Of a DNA stretch of 36,163 nt, positions 13,815 through 22,724 are shown piece by piece. The first letter of the stretch is position 1. Each line of letters opens with the position of its first letter. The DNA comes from Candidatus Poribacteria bacterium. GTDB lineage: Bacteria; Poribacteria; WGA-4E; WGA-3G. The stretch spans positions 1 through 36,163 of the forward strand of contig JAJECK010000063.1 in NCBI GenBank assembly GCA_022822085.1, read 5' to 3'. The position numbers were made by a program, and so were the translations under genes. The notes beneath the pieces were generated by a model. That model had not been told where the DNA came from. It did no database searches and saw only the letters and a program-made list of their open reading frames with translations.

Positions 13815-15218
13815 ATGGAAAACAAACCAAATGTGATTTTTGTTCTAACAGATGACCAAGGACCTTGGGCAATGGGGTGTAGCGGCAATGATGAAGTCCG
13901 AACCCCTTTTATTGACCAACTCGCCGATGAGGGCACTCGATTTCCCAATTTCTTTTGCACAAGTCCTGTCTGTTCACCAGCACGCGCAAGTCTCATGACC
14001 GGACGTATCCCCTCAGCACACGGCGTACACGATTGGATCCGAGATGGAAATATGCCACCTGATCCAGCTCGGTACCTTGAAGGATTGACATGCTATTCTG
14101 ATGTACTCGCAGAAAACGGTTACACCGTAGGATTGAGTGGGAAATGGCATCTCGGAGATAGTCTAACACCTCAACACGGTTTCAGCCACTGGTTCGCTTT
14201 GCCGACAGGTGGGAGCCAATATAATAACGCAAATATGATCCGAGACGGGAAAGTAGAGCAGCAACCCGGCTATCTCACGGATGTCATCACAGATGATGCG
14301 TTAGAATTTATTTCTGCAAATAGTGAAGGACCATTCTATCTTAGCGTCAACTATAACGCACCCCATACACCTTTTACAGGACACCCGCAAGACATCGTAG
14401 ATTCTTACGACGATTGTCCGTTCAAGACCTGTCCACAAGAACCCTTACATCCGTGGGCAGTACAAGGCGCAGCAGCACACATGGGCAATCGTGAATCGTT
14501 GAAAGGGTATTATGCAGCGATAACAGCACTTGATCTAAACGTTGGACGCATTTTAGATCGGCTCGCAGAATTAGAGCTCCGCGAAAATACGCTTGTCGTT
14601 TTTAGTAGTGATAACGGCTACTCTTGCGGACATAACGGATTTTGGCACAAAGGCAACGGCACATTCCCACTGAATATGTATGAAAACTCAGTGAAAGTTC
14701 CCTTTGTAATCAGTCAACCCGGTAAAATACCAGAGGGACGCGTGAGTGAAGCAATGGTCAGTCAATACGATTTCATGCCAACACTCTTAGATTACCTCGG
14801 TCTACCGGACCCGAATGACGATTTGTCACCCGGTAAAAGTTTTGTCCCCGCACTGACAGGAGAAACAAACGATGCTCAAGATGAAATCGTCGTTTTTGAC
14901 GAATACGGACCTGTCCGCATGATACGTACGCAAGAGTGGAAATATGTCCACCGATACCCTTACGGCCCCCATGAACTTTACAACTTAGAGAAAGATCCGA
15001 AGGAACGTAAAAACCTGATAGATGAGAATGAAAATAATGCCCTGATTTCTGATATGCGTCAACAGATGGGCGCGTGGTTCGAACGATATGTTGACCCTGA
15101 ATTAGATGGGGCAAGATGTTCAGTCACAGGTGGCGGACAGGCCGCAAAACTTGGGGATGGAAATTACGGTGAAGATTCCTTCCATCCCAGATATGCACCA
15201 CCACGCAGAAATGTTTAG
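13815..15218 (+). CDS. Formylglycine-dependent sulfatase, no export signal
   Basis: The product is 467 aa; GGAG lies 8 nt before the ATG. It is a type I sulfatase of the alkaline phosphatase superfamily: metal ligands D13-D14 (LTDDQG), the modification motif C53-S-P-A-R (Cys to formylglycine), GKWHLGD, APHTPF and SSDNGYSCGH. It would hydrolyse sulfate esters, perhaps of polysaccharides. No signal peptide is present, unlike its close paralogue at 15814, which is strongly similar across the whole length. A true formylglycine-generating enzyme is needed; the FGE-like protein at 5063 lacks the catalytic cysteines, so maturation must come from elsewhere. Confidence 0.95.
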   Translation: MENKPNVIFVLTDDQGPWAMGCSGNDEVRTPFIDQLADEGTRFPNFFCTSPVCSPARASLMTGRIPSAHGVHDWIRDGNMPPDPARYLEGLTCYSDVLAENGYTVGLSGKWHLGDSLTPQHGFSHWFALPTGGSQYNNANMIRDGKVEQQPGYLTDVITDDALEFISANSEGPFYLSVNYNAPHTPFTGHPQDIVDSYDDCPFKTCPQEPLHPWAVQGAAAHMGNRESLKGYYAAITALDLNVGRILDRLAELELRENTLVVFSSDNGYSCGHNGFWHKGNGTFPLNMYENSVKVPFVISQPGKIPEGRVSEAMVSQYDFMPTLLDYLGLPDPNDDLSPGKSFVPALTGETNDAQDEIVVFDEYGPVRMIRTQEWKYVHRYPYGPHELYNLEKDPKERKNLIDENENNALISDMRQQMGAWFERYVDPELDGARCSVTGGGQAAKLGDGNYGEDSFHPRYAPPRRNV

Positions 15219-15439
15219 ATACTTTGCCCCACGGTAAGCGTGGTTTCCGAACCTCGCTAATGAATAGTACTGTGTCTACCCGACCTACGGAAGAATGGTC
15301 CAAAAATAATTAGAATTGGTATTAGAATGGACAGTCCAATAGTTTCTATTTATAGTAAAATCGAAAAATATATGCACACTTTTGGTCCGTTATAGTGAAA
15401 CCTATAATTAAACGGACACTTTTGTACTGCAAACTGTCC

Positions 15440-15549
15440 GAAGATTAATTTATTAATTCGGTCTTTTTTATCCGTACGAGGCAGGTGTCCTCTGTCGCTG
15501 GCGAGGTTTCCTAACCTCGCCACAGGACCGAAATATTTTCTTAATCTTC
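15440..15549. mobile_element. 110-bp MITE-like element, copy 1
   Basis: Ends GAAGATTAA and TTAATCTTC are inverted, with a central hairpin GGCGAGGTT/AACCTCGCC. Copies lie at 15583-15692 and 25991-26103. It is non-coding. Confidence 0.8.
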
Positions 15550-15582
15550 ATTTAGTTTGCGGACGTTCGGCACAAACTAAAT

Positions 15583-15692
15583 GAAGATTAATTTATTAAT
15601 TCGGCAATTTTTTGTCACACACGAGGCAGGTGTACCCCTGCTGGCGAGGTTTCCTAACCTCGCCACAGGACCGAATTTATTTATTAATCTTC
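15583..15692. mobile_element. 110-bp MITE-like element, copy 2
   Basis: Same element and orientation as copy 1, 33 nt away. The flanks of the two copies are mutually inverted (AAACTGTCC/GGACAGTTT outside; ATTTAGTTTG/CAAACTAAAT inside), so the pair forms a large nested palindrome (15431-15701). Confidence 0.8.
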
Positions 15693-15813
15693 GGACAGTT
15701 TGTCCTACAGCATAGGCAGCAGTCTCGGTTTTCCAATCGAACCGATCATAATGTCCAATTAATTCTAAAGTTACTATAATCCAAAATCTACAATAGTTGA
15801 TAAAGAGATTGAC

Positions 15814-17361
15814 ATGTCAGATCAAGATAAAAACACAAGCACAAATATTTCGCGCCGAAGTTTTTTGAAAAACGTAGGTACAGGTGCAGTAGCTGCTTCA
15901 GTCGCGCCAACGGTATTGCTTGGTGCAGAACAAAAAGGAGGAAATCAAATGGAAAATCAACCTAATGTCATTTTTATTCTAACCGACGACCAAGGACCTT
16001 GGGCAGCAGGATGTTGCGGCAACGATGAAGTCCGCACACCTTTCATTGACCAACTCGCCGATGAAGGCACTCGATTTCCCAACTTTTTCTGCACAACCCC
16101 TGTCTGTTCTCCCGCACGGGCAAGCCTGATGACCGGACGCATCCCATCAGCACACGGTGTGCACGATTTTTGCCCCGTTGGAAACCTGCCCCCTAACCCT
16201 ATACGCTATCTTGAAGGACTCACTTGCTATACCGACGTACTCGCTGAAAATGGCTACACAGTCGGATTAAGTGGTAAATGGCATCTCGGTGATAGTTTTT
16301 CCCCGCAACACGGCTTTAGTCACTGGTTCGCATTACCCAGAGGCGGCAGCAAATATAACAATGCTGACATGATTAGAGATGGAAAAGTAGAGCAGCAACC
16401 CGGATACCTCACCGACGTAATTACAGATGATGCATTAAACTTCATCTCTGCAAATAAGGAAAGTCCCTTCTACCTGAGTGTTAACTACAACGCACCGCAT
16501 ACACCTTTTACAGGACACCCGCAAGACATCGTAGATTCTTATGATGATTGCCCGTTCAAAACGTGTCCACAAGAGGCTTTACATCCGTGGGCAGGGCGCG
16601 GCACAAACCAACACATGGGGAATCGTTCTTCGTTAAAAGGATACTTCGCAGCAATAACAGCATTGGATTTAAACGTTGGACGCATCTTAGAACGACTTTC
16701 TGATTTAGGTATCCGTGAAAACACCCTCGTCGTCTTTAGTAGTGATAACGGTTATTCATGCGGACATCACGGATTTTGGCATAAAGGCAACGGCACGTTC
16801 CCGCTGAATATGTACGAGAATTCTGTCAAAGTGCCTTTTATCATGAGCCACCCCGGTAAAATTCCAGAGGGGAAGCAAAGCGAAGCAATGGTCAGCCAAT
16901 ACGATTTCATGCCAACACTCCTTGATTATCTCGGTTTACCTGACCCGAATGACGATATGTCTCCTGGCAGAAGTTTTGTCCCAGCATTATCCAGAAAAAC
17001 CAACGATGCCCAAGACCGCGTCGTTGTTTTTGATGAATACGGACCTGTCCGTATGATACGCATACAAGAATGGAAATACGTCCACCGATACCCTTACGGG
17101 CCGCATGAATTGTATGACTTAGTGAATGACGCGGGTGAACGAAAAAATCTAATAGATGACAAATCTCATAACGCGTTAATAAAGGATATGCGTAGACAGA
17201 TGGGAGCATGGTTTGAACAGTATGTCATCCCACGATTAGACGGCACAAGATGTGCAGTCACTGGCAGAGGACAAGCCGCGAAGATTGGGGATGGCGTGTA
17301 CGCTGAAAATGCTTTCCGGCGCAGAGACACCGAAACACGACAGAATAGACGAAATAGATAG
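15814..17361 (+). CDS. Tat-exported formylglycine-dependent sulfatase
   Basis: The product is 515 aa, a paralogue of the sulfatase at 13815 with a 45-residue N-terminal extension holding a twin-arginine signal (SRRSFLK) and a hydrophobic stretch ending near LLGAEQ. The catalytic domain has DD in LTDDQG, C98-S-P-A-R, GKWHLGD, APHTPF and SSDNGYSCGH. Tat export would place it outside the cytoplasm after folding, with formylglycine formed first. An internal ATG at 15949, preceded by a perfect AAGGAGG 7 nt upstream, matches the start of the paralogue, so a leaderless cytoplasmic form may also be made. Confidence 0.95.
   Translation: MSDQDKNTSTNISRRSFLKNVGTGAVAASVAPTVLLGAEQKGGNQMENQPNVIFILTDDQGPWAAGCCGNDEVRTPFIDQLADEGTRFPNFFCTTPVCSPARASLMTGRIPSAHGVHDFCPVGNLPPNPIRYLEGLTCYTDVLAENGYTVGLSGKWHLGDSFSPQHGFSHWFALPRGGSKYNNADMIRDGKVEQQPGYLTDVITDDALNFISANKESPFYLSVNYNAPHTPFTGHPQDIVDSYDDCPFKTCPQEALHPWAGRGTNQHMGNRSSLKGYFAAITALDLNVGRILERLSDLGIRENTLVVFSSDNGYSCGHHGFWHKGNGTFPLNMYENSVKVPFIMSHPGKIPEGKQSEAMVSQYDFMPTLLDYLGLPDPNDDMSPGRSFVPALSRKTNDAQDRVVVFDEYGPVRMIRIQEWKYVHRYPYGPHELYDLVNDAGERKNLIDDKSHNALIKDMRRQMGAWFEQYVIPRLDGTRCAVTGRGQAAKIGDGVYAENAFRRRDTETRQNRRNR
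15935..15951 (+). promoter_or_regulatory. Internal ribosome binding site and ATG in the Tat sulfatase
   Basis: AAGGAGG (15935-15941) lies 7 nt before an in-frame ATG (15949-15951) that opens MENQPNVIF, aligned with the start MENKPNVIF of the paralogue. It is stronger than anything before the upstream start. Confidence 0.6.
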
Positions 17362-17387
17362 TAAGTAGAATTAACTGATTATAACGA

Positions 17388-17521
17388 CAGGACTTACGCA
17401 TTCCTCCTTGATAAGGGGGGTTAGGGGGTGGTAAATGGTGCGATATTTCAGTGTTTTTAGTCTTTTTAACCCCCTAACCCCCCTTATCAAGGGGACTTTA
17501 AGAGAAAATGCGTAAGTCCTG
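17388..17521. mobile_element. 134-bp MITE with AGGACTTACGCA ends
   Basis: The terminal inverted repeats CAGGACTTACGCA(TT) and AATGCGTAAGTCCTG are perfect, and AACGA is duplicated on both flanks. A long internal inverted repeat (CCTTGATAAGGGGGG.../...CCCCCCTTATCAAGG) would fold the whole element into one hairpin. It has no ORF. Confidence 0.88.
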
Positions 17522-17568
17522 AACGAGTTATGCTAAATAACTATTTGTTAACATTGTTTCACATAAGC

Positions 17569-17655
17569 CAGATTGCGTCTTTGTAGCGTCCGCTTCCAGA
17601 TTGCGATCTTTGTACCGTCCGCTTCCAGATTGCGCATTGGGGATAGCACAACTTA
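17569..17655 (+). repeat. Tandem TACCGTCCGCTTCCAGATTGCG units
   Basis: Two to three units of about 32 bp, closely related to those in the tail of CRISPR array 2 (10493-10575), and followed by ATTGGGGATAGCAC, which resembles the diverged CRISPR-repeat end there. Farther on, a GGGGCGAGG.../CCTCGCCC hairpin lies at about 17736-17755. Nothing else is recognised in the 17362-17818 gap. Confidence 0.7.
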
Positions 17656-17818
17656 CGTTATGTTACAAAACGCTTGCGAGTTTGATGTCCTCCGCGATTC
17701 TGACAACACATGCCAAAAACTTTACACACCCGTAGGGGCGAGGTTACCTCGCCCGGACGATGAAGGTGTCCTATTATGATTTATGAGATATACTGTACTA
17801 ATGTATAAAAGGAGTAAT

Positions 17819-18664
17819 ATGGCACGTGCGTTTGCACCCGGCAACATTTCAAGTGTCTTCAAAATAATACCGCACACAGACCCGGCACGTATGCACTCCC
17901 TCGGAATGGGCTTCACCGTTCAAGAGGGTGTAGAAGCAACTGTTTCTGAACATCAACACACACAGATATTCTTCAACGGACAAGACATCAATTTTCCAAC
18001 TGTCCTATCTGTGATTGAAAGGCTAATCCAAAACACAAACATATCTGGTATAAAAGTCCATCTTATTTCTCCGCTACCTCTTGGATGTGGATTCGGTTTG
18101 AGTGGCGCAGCCTCACTCGCTACAGTCTACGCTCTCAACAAACTGATTGGAACAGATAAAGATAATGAAACTTTAGCAATGATTGCACATGTGGCTGAAG
18201 TTGAGAATCGGACAGGGTTGGGTGATGTCTGCTCGCAATACCACGGCGGATGCCTTGTTAAGTTGAAGGAAGGCGCACCTTTAGTCGCAGACAAATTGCC
18301 GATTCCCGAACAACCTATCTATTACCGGTATTTTGGACCGATTCAAACCAGCGAAGTACTCAGAAACAAGGAACAAGCAAAACGTATCAACAGTGCTGCC
18401 GATAAAGCGTTAGCCGTTTTGCACAAACTTACCAGCACAGAATCAACTCCAGAGCTGTTTACAGCATGTTTTGCTATTGCGAAGCAATTTTCCATAGATA
18501 GTGGATTACTTGCTGATCCTCGAGTCATACAAACGATCAAACAAATTGAGAAAACAGGTGGTGTCGCCTCAATGATTATGCTTGGAAACGGTGTCTACAG
18601 CACACAAGCTTTTGACGGAGCAACGAAAACACAACTCTCAAAAAATCCTGCTCGTCTCATCTAA
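17819..18664 (+). CDS. GHMP kinase, pantoate kinase-like
   Basis: The product is 281 aa. The ATG at 17819 follows AAAGGAG at 4 nt and opens MARAFAPGNISS, the typical GHMP/pantoate kinase start. The ATP-binding loop is LPLGCGFGLSGAASLATVYALN, the glycine-rich variant seen in archaeal pantoate kinase, in place of the usual PxxxGLGSSAA. The third motif may be GGVASMIMLGNGVY near the C-terminus. The archaeal enzyme phosphorylates pantoate in CoA synthesis; most bacteria use PanC/PanK instead, so the substrate here should be read with care. It is the first gene of a co-directional run with gaps of 22-50 nt. Confidence 0.82.
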   Translation: MARAFAPGNISSVFKIIPHTDPARMHSLGMGFTVQEGVEATVSEHQHTQIFFNGQDINFPTVLSVIERLIQNTNISGIKVHLISPLPLGCGFGLSGAASLATVYALNKLIGTDKDNETLAMIAHVAEVENRTGLGDVCSQYHGGCLVKLKEGAPLVADKLPIPEQPIYYRYFGPIQTSEVLRNKEQAKRINSAADKALAVLHKLTSTESTPELFTACFAIAKQFSIDSGLLADPRVIQTIKQIEKTGGVASMIMLGNGVYSTQAFDGATKTQLSKNPARLI

Positions 18665-18714
18665 AACATCCGTTTTGCGTCTAATGCTTATACAATCAAT
18701 AATTTGGGGTTGTA

Positions 18715-20670
18715 ATGCGAACAATTGGCACACTTATTTTTGTCCTTCTTGTTACATCTTCAGCCTTCTGTGCAGTGGAATTTGAGGATGTGAACTTTGG
18801 ATTCAACAATGGGTATAAATCAGGGAAGTGGACACCGTTGCATGTTAACCTGCGGAGTCAAAATCAACCCATTACGTTCAGCGGAGAACTCACGGTCGAA
18901 ACTCGTCATATATACACGGATGAACCTATTTTCAGATATGCCACACCACTGCAGTTGAGTAAAACGGATCGGAAACAGAACACATTCTACATCTACTGTC
19001 CAAAAACTACATTTAAACTTTTTATGCAATTAGATCAATCAGGCGAAGCCGATAAGCAAATTGAGACATCTATATCAGTACCACATGTAACGCACGAAAT
19101 AACACCACCGACATCCATCGCAAGCAAAGACTATCTCGTGTTAGTGTTAGCTCCAAGTGGAGACAAATTACAAAGGATAATTGATCGCAAACAATTAGAT
19201 GACGAAGGCACGCAGGCACATGTTAAATATCTATCAAATTCGCGAGCAATGCCGACAAGGTGGATAGGGTATGATGCCGTTGATCTGGTTATTCTTCGTG
19301 AGGTATCACTAACAGATAAACGTGTCCTAAAATCGCAGCAGTCAGCACTTTTAGATTGGGTACAACGTGGTGGAACACTCATTTTATCAGGCGGCAGCAA
19401 TTTTCAGTACCTAAAAGGCAGTTTCATCGAACACCTACTTCCGACCAAATTAGTCCGTGAAGAAACAATCAATAACATTCCAACGGCTTTACAAAATCAG
19501 TTCGGATTAAATTCTGAAGACAACTCATCTACAACCCATGTCATATCAACGTTCAAAAACATTCATTTTGAACCGAAACAAGGATGCCACACTTTACTCG
19601 GCACAGATGAACAGATATACATTGCGAAACGAGACTTCGGCAGTGGACAGATTATATGCTTCGCGTTTGATTACAATGCACCCCCCTTTTCTGAGTTGAA
19701 GGCTGGTGAGGTATTCTGGAAATGGCTACTCAAAACACACGGAAAATCGCAGAAACTCTATGCTGAACGATACGCACCTTTTCGGCAACACGAAGAAAAA
19801 TTACATAAACAGTTCCTGTCAAAAATGCCGACACAGATTCCGATCATAAAACTACTGTCTATTGTCCTGCCAATTTATCTGTTGAGTTTTGGGGGTTTTC
19901 TATTGTATACCGTCCAAAGTGGAAAATCTTCACAGAAAAGGAATCGTAATTATTGGATTGGCGGTTTAATCTTCGTGCTGGTATCTGTTAGTGCCATCGG
20001 TCTGACGCGTGTAGTCCTACCTAAAAATATAACTACAGAAAAATTTTCTATTTTATCAATTTATCCTGAACGGAAAAATGCCCACTTGCAAAGTTATGTA
20101 TCGCTTAGGACTGCAGCACGCACACATACCTCAATACCACTTACACCAAACACATTTATTCGTCCTTTGATAAAGAAAACTATTGCTGAACCACCGCAGT
20201 TATCTTACGGTCCAACAATCCAACTGCGAGACATTTCTGTAGAACCGTGGAGACCCAGCACTTATGTGATGGAGTCATTTTTCCCTTATGATATATCCCA
20301 AAATGAGGTCCAATTGGAGAATGTATGGAAAATATCTGGTGAAAAAGCAAACTATTTGGGAGCAATTACCCTTGGTAGAAATAACCCAGAATCATTGGAA
20401 TCACAGATCAGAACGATAGAAAAATTACCACCCTATGACGGTCTCAGTGAAATTCAGACGGCGTATGCCAAAATCTTACAACAAGAGGGTCTGCTTCAGT
20501 ACCTGCTGAAAGATGTTGAAGTTCAAAAACGCAAAGTCCTAATTGGATGGACATCTCAATTGAATCAAATGCCATCAGCACTTCCGATAATCTCAGAGGA
20601 CAAAAATGATAACACTATTGCGGAAACATTCGTTATAATGTATATTGATGAAAAAGGTAAAGAGATATAA
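18715..20670 (+). CDS. Exported membrane protein with a GATase-like domain
   Basis: The product is 651 aa. A signal peptide (MRTIGTLIFVLLVTSSAFCA) is followed by an N-terminal beta-rich region and then a segment (DYLVLVLAPSGDKL..., DLVILREVSLTDK, LLDWVQRGGTLILSGGS) typical of class I glutamine-amidotransferase-like domains that are usually non-catalytic in membrane proteins. Two membrane spans follow (about 380-405, IKLLSIVLPIYLLSFGGFLL; about 415-440, WIGGLIFVLVSVSAIGL), then a C-terminal beta-rich part of about 200 residues. I do not recognise a named family. Its position before a sugar kinase and an ABC ATPase suggests a membrane complex, but no permease is present. Confidence 0.75.
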   Translation: MRTIGTLIFVLLVTSSAFCAVEFEDVNFGFNNGYKSGKWTPLHVNLRSQNQPITFSGELTVETRHIYTDEPIFRYATPLQLSKTDRKQNTFYIYCPKTTFKLFMQLDQSGEADKQIETSISVPHVTHEITPPTSIASKDYLVLVLAPSGDKLQRIIDRKQLDDEGTQAHVKYLSNSRAMPTRWIGYDAVDLVILREVSLTDKRVLKSQQSALLDWVQRGGTLILSGGSNFQYLKGSFIEHLLPTKLVREETINNIPTALQNQFGLNSEDNSSTTHVISTFKNIHFEPKQGCHTLLGTDEQIYIAKRDFGSGQIICFAFDYNAPPFSELKAGEVFWKWLLKTHGKSQKLYAERYAPFRQHEEKLHKQFLSKMPTQIPIIKLLSIVLPIYLLSFGGFLLYTVQSGKSSQKRNRNYWIGGLIFVLVSVSAIGLTRVVLPKNITTEKFSILSIYPERKNAHLQSYVSLRTAARTHTSIPLTPNTFIRPLIKKTIAEPPQLSYGPTIQLRDISVEPWRPSTYVMESFFPYDISQNEVQLENVWKISGEKANYLGAITLGRNNPESLESQIRTIEKLPPYDGLSEIQTAYAKILQQEGLLQYLLKDVEVQKRKVLIGWTSQLNQMPSALPIISEDKNDNTIAETFVIMYIDEKGKEI

Positions 20671-20717
20671 TCTCACGGTATAACGATAAAACGGTAGGAT
20701 ATGGGAGTGTGTAAACA

Positions 20718-21653
20718 ATGGATGTGTTATCACTCGGAATTTTTGTCACTGATGTACTCGGAAGGCCAATAGACAGTTTCCCTGAAAAAGGAAAGCTCGT
20801 CCTTTTTGACGAACTGGAAATACACACTGGCGGTTGCGCAAACAACACCGCTATTGCACTCTCACGACTCGGTGTTTCTGTCGGCGCGATGGGTAAAATC
20901 GGGAACGACAATTTTGGAGAACTTATCCAACAGACCCTTACAGAAAACCACGTTGACACTGCAGGGATTATTCAAGATTCAAACGCAAATACTTCTTATA
21001 CCTTCGTAGCCATCGCTTCTGATGGAGAAAGAAGTTTTTGCCACTACATCGGCGCAAACGGCGAATTGAACGCAGATGATCTCAATTGGGATATAATAAG
21101 AACTACTAAAATTCTGCACATCGCAGGGGCATTTGTCATGCCAAAATTCGATGGACAACCGATGGCAAATGTGCTTCAAAAAGCAAAAGAATTAGGGATA
21201 ACAACTTCACTTGATACCACATGGGACGCTACAGGAAAGTGGTTGGAAACGTTGGAACCGTGTTTGCCCTTCGTTGACATATTTCTACCGAGTTTAACCG
21301 AAGCAGAACATCTAACAGGTCTATCTGAACCGAGCGATATTTCAGATTTCTTGCGGAACTACGGCATCCACACCATCGGAATAAAAATGGGAGAACAAGG
21401 CAGTTACGTCTCAACACCAGAAGAACAACTTTTTGTCCCCGCGTATGCTGTAAATATCGTCGATGCGACTGGAGCAGGAGATGCTTACGTGGCGGGTTTC
21501 CTCGCAGGAACGGTCCATGGATGGGATCTTAAAAAGACTGCCGAGTTGGCTTCTGCAACCGGGGCTGCATGTGTCACTGCTATCGGCACCACTGCCGGCA
21601 TCAAAAACCTTGAAGAAACCTTAAAAATCTGTCAGAACAAGAAAATATCATAA
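20718..21653 (+). CDS. PfkB-family carbohydrate kinase
   Basis: The product is 311 aa. It is a ribokinase-like fold with both signatures: the N-terminal GGCANNTAIALSRLG (PfkB motif 1) and the C-terminal DATGAGDAYVAGFLAG (motif 2 with anion hole and catalytic Asp). It phosphorylates a sugar or nucleoside with ATP; the substrate is not evident. It is cytoplasmic. GGGAG lies about 10 nt before the ATG. It sits 47 nt after the exported membrane protein and 22 nt before the ABC ATPase. Confidence 0.93.
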   Translation: MDVLSLGIFVTDVLGRPIDSFPEKGKLVLFDELEIHTGGCANNTAIALSRLGVSVGAMGKIGNDNFGELIQQTLTENHVDTAGIIQDSNANTSYTFVAIASDGERSFCHYIGANGELNADDLNWDIIRTTKILHIAGAFVMPKFDGQPMANVLQKAKELGITTSLDTTWDATGKWLETLEPCLPFVDIFLPSLTEAEHLTGLSEPSDISDFLRNYGIHTIGIKMGEQGSYVSTPEEQLFVPAYAVNIVDATGAGDAYVAGFLAGTVHGWDLKKTAELASATGAACVTAIGTTAGIKNLEETLKICQNKKIS

Positions 21654-21675
21654 CAGCACTGTAGGACTCAAAATA

Positions 21676-22605
21676 ATGGAAAATAATGCAATCGTTCAAA
21701 CACAAAACCTATCAAAATGGTACGGCGAAGTGATGGGGGTAAATGATGTTACTTTGTCTATCCATCCCGGTATAACAGGCTTGCTCGGTCCCAACGGCGC
21801 AGGTAAAACCAGTCTCCTCAAATTAATGACAGGCCAACTCAAACCCAACATGGGAATAATCACTGTCCTAAATCAACCTGTCTGGAATAATTATCTTCTC
21901 ACAAAACAGGTCGGTTACTGTCCAGACATTGAATTGGCATACCAATTTATGACGGGTTATGAGTTCATCTCTTTTTTCGCAACGTTGAGCGGATATGCAG
22001 AATCTATGGTAAGAGACCGCACGTTTAACGTACTTGAAACAGTGGATATGCTTGAGGCAAAGGACAAACCAATCGGATCATACAGCAAAGGGATGCGACA
22101 ACGTATTAAACTCGCACAAGCACTTGTGCATGAACCTGAACTCCTGTTCCTTGACGAACCGCTCACCGGACTTGACCCTATTGGACGTAGACATGTCATG
22201 AATCTACTCAAAAAACTTGCTGAACAAGGCATCAGCATGGTTGTCTCAAGCCATATACTATATGAAATTGAATCCCTAACTGAAACGATCCTGCTCATCC
22301 ATCAAGGACGGATACTCGCAGAAGGCACTATCTCCGACATACGTGAACTGATTGATGAACACCCACATAAGGTATATTTAAGTGCTGACGAACCGCGCCG
22401 TTTAGCACAAGTCTGTCTCCCGTTTGATGACATTCTCAGTGTCACATTCGGTGATGAAGCGGGGGATGTTATCATTGAAACAGCAAAACCGGATGCATTT
22501 TATGCACGTCTCCCACAAATCCTCATTGAAAACGAACTAAACGTCTCCCAACTCTACTCACCTGACGACAATTTATCTGCTGTATTCAAGTATTTAGTGG
22601 GTTAG
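21676..22605 (+). CDS. ABC transporter ATP-binding protein
   Basis: The product is 309 aa: Walker A GPNGAGKT at 38-45, a Q-loop region, signature YSKGMRQRIKLAQA, Walker B LLFLDEPLTGLDP and the switch SSHIL. The C-terminal extension of about 90 residues is typical of ABC-2 type exporters (drug, polysaccharide or gliding/secretion systems). No ABC-2 permease gene follows; the next gene is the sigma/WD40 fusion, so the partner is encoded elsewhere or could be the two-TM protein at 18715. Only a weak ribosome binding site (AGGA) is seen. Confidence 0.93.
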   Translation: MENNAIVQTQNLSKWYGEVMGVNDVTLSIHPGITGLLGPNGAGKTSLLKLMTGQLKPNMGIITVLNQPVWNNYLLTKQVGYCPDIELAYQFMTGYEFISFFATLSGYAESMVRDRTFNVLETVDMLEAKDKPIGSYSKGMRQRIKLAQALVHEPELLFLDEPLTGLDPIGRRHVMNLLKKLAEQGISMVVSSHILYEIESLTETILLIHQGRILAEGTISDIRELIDEHPHKVYLSADEPRRLAQVCLPFDDILSVTFGDEAGDVIIETAKPDAFYARLPQILIENELNVSQLYSPDDNLSAVFKYLVG

Positions 22606-22724
22606 ATTACCGCCTCTGCAACTGAATCCACAATTATAATATTTATGTAACCATTTTACGCATAACCCGCGTCATTATATATTGAAACAACTTGAACAAA
22701 TCTGTCACTTTCTTGAGGTGTCCG

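Larger units (their letters stand above)
15219..15813. other. Intergenic region between the two sulfatases
   Basis: Apart from the two MITE copies I see only a GGTCCGTT...AAACGGAC inverted repeat near 15384-15418 and a partial copy of the AACCTCGC hairpin near 15238-15260. No ORF with a credible start is seen. Confidence 0.6.
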
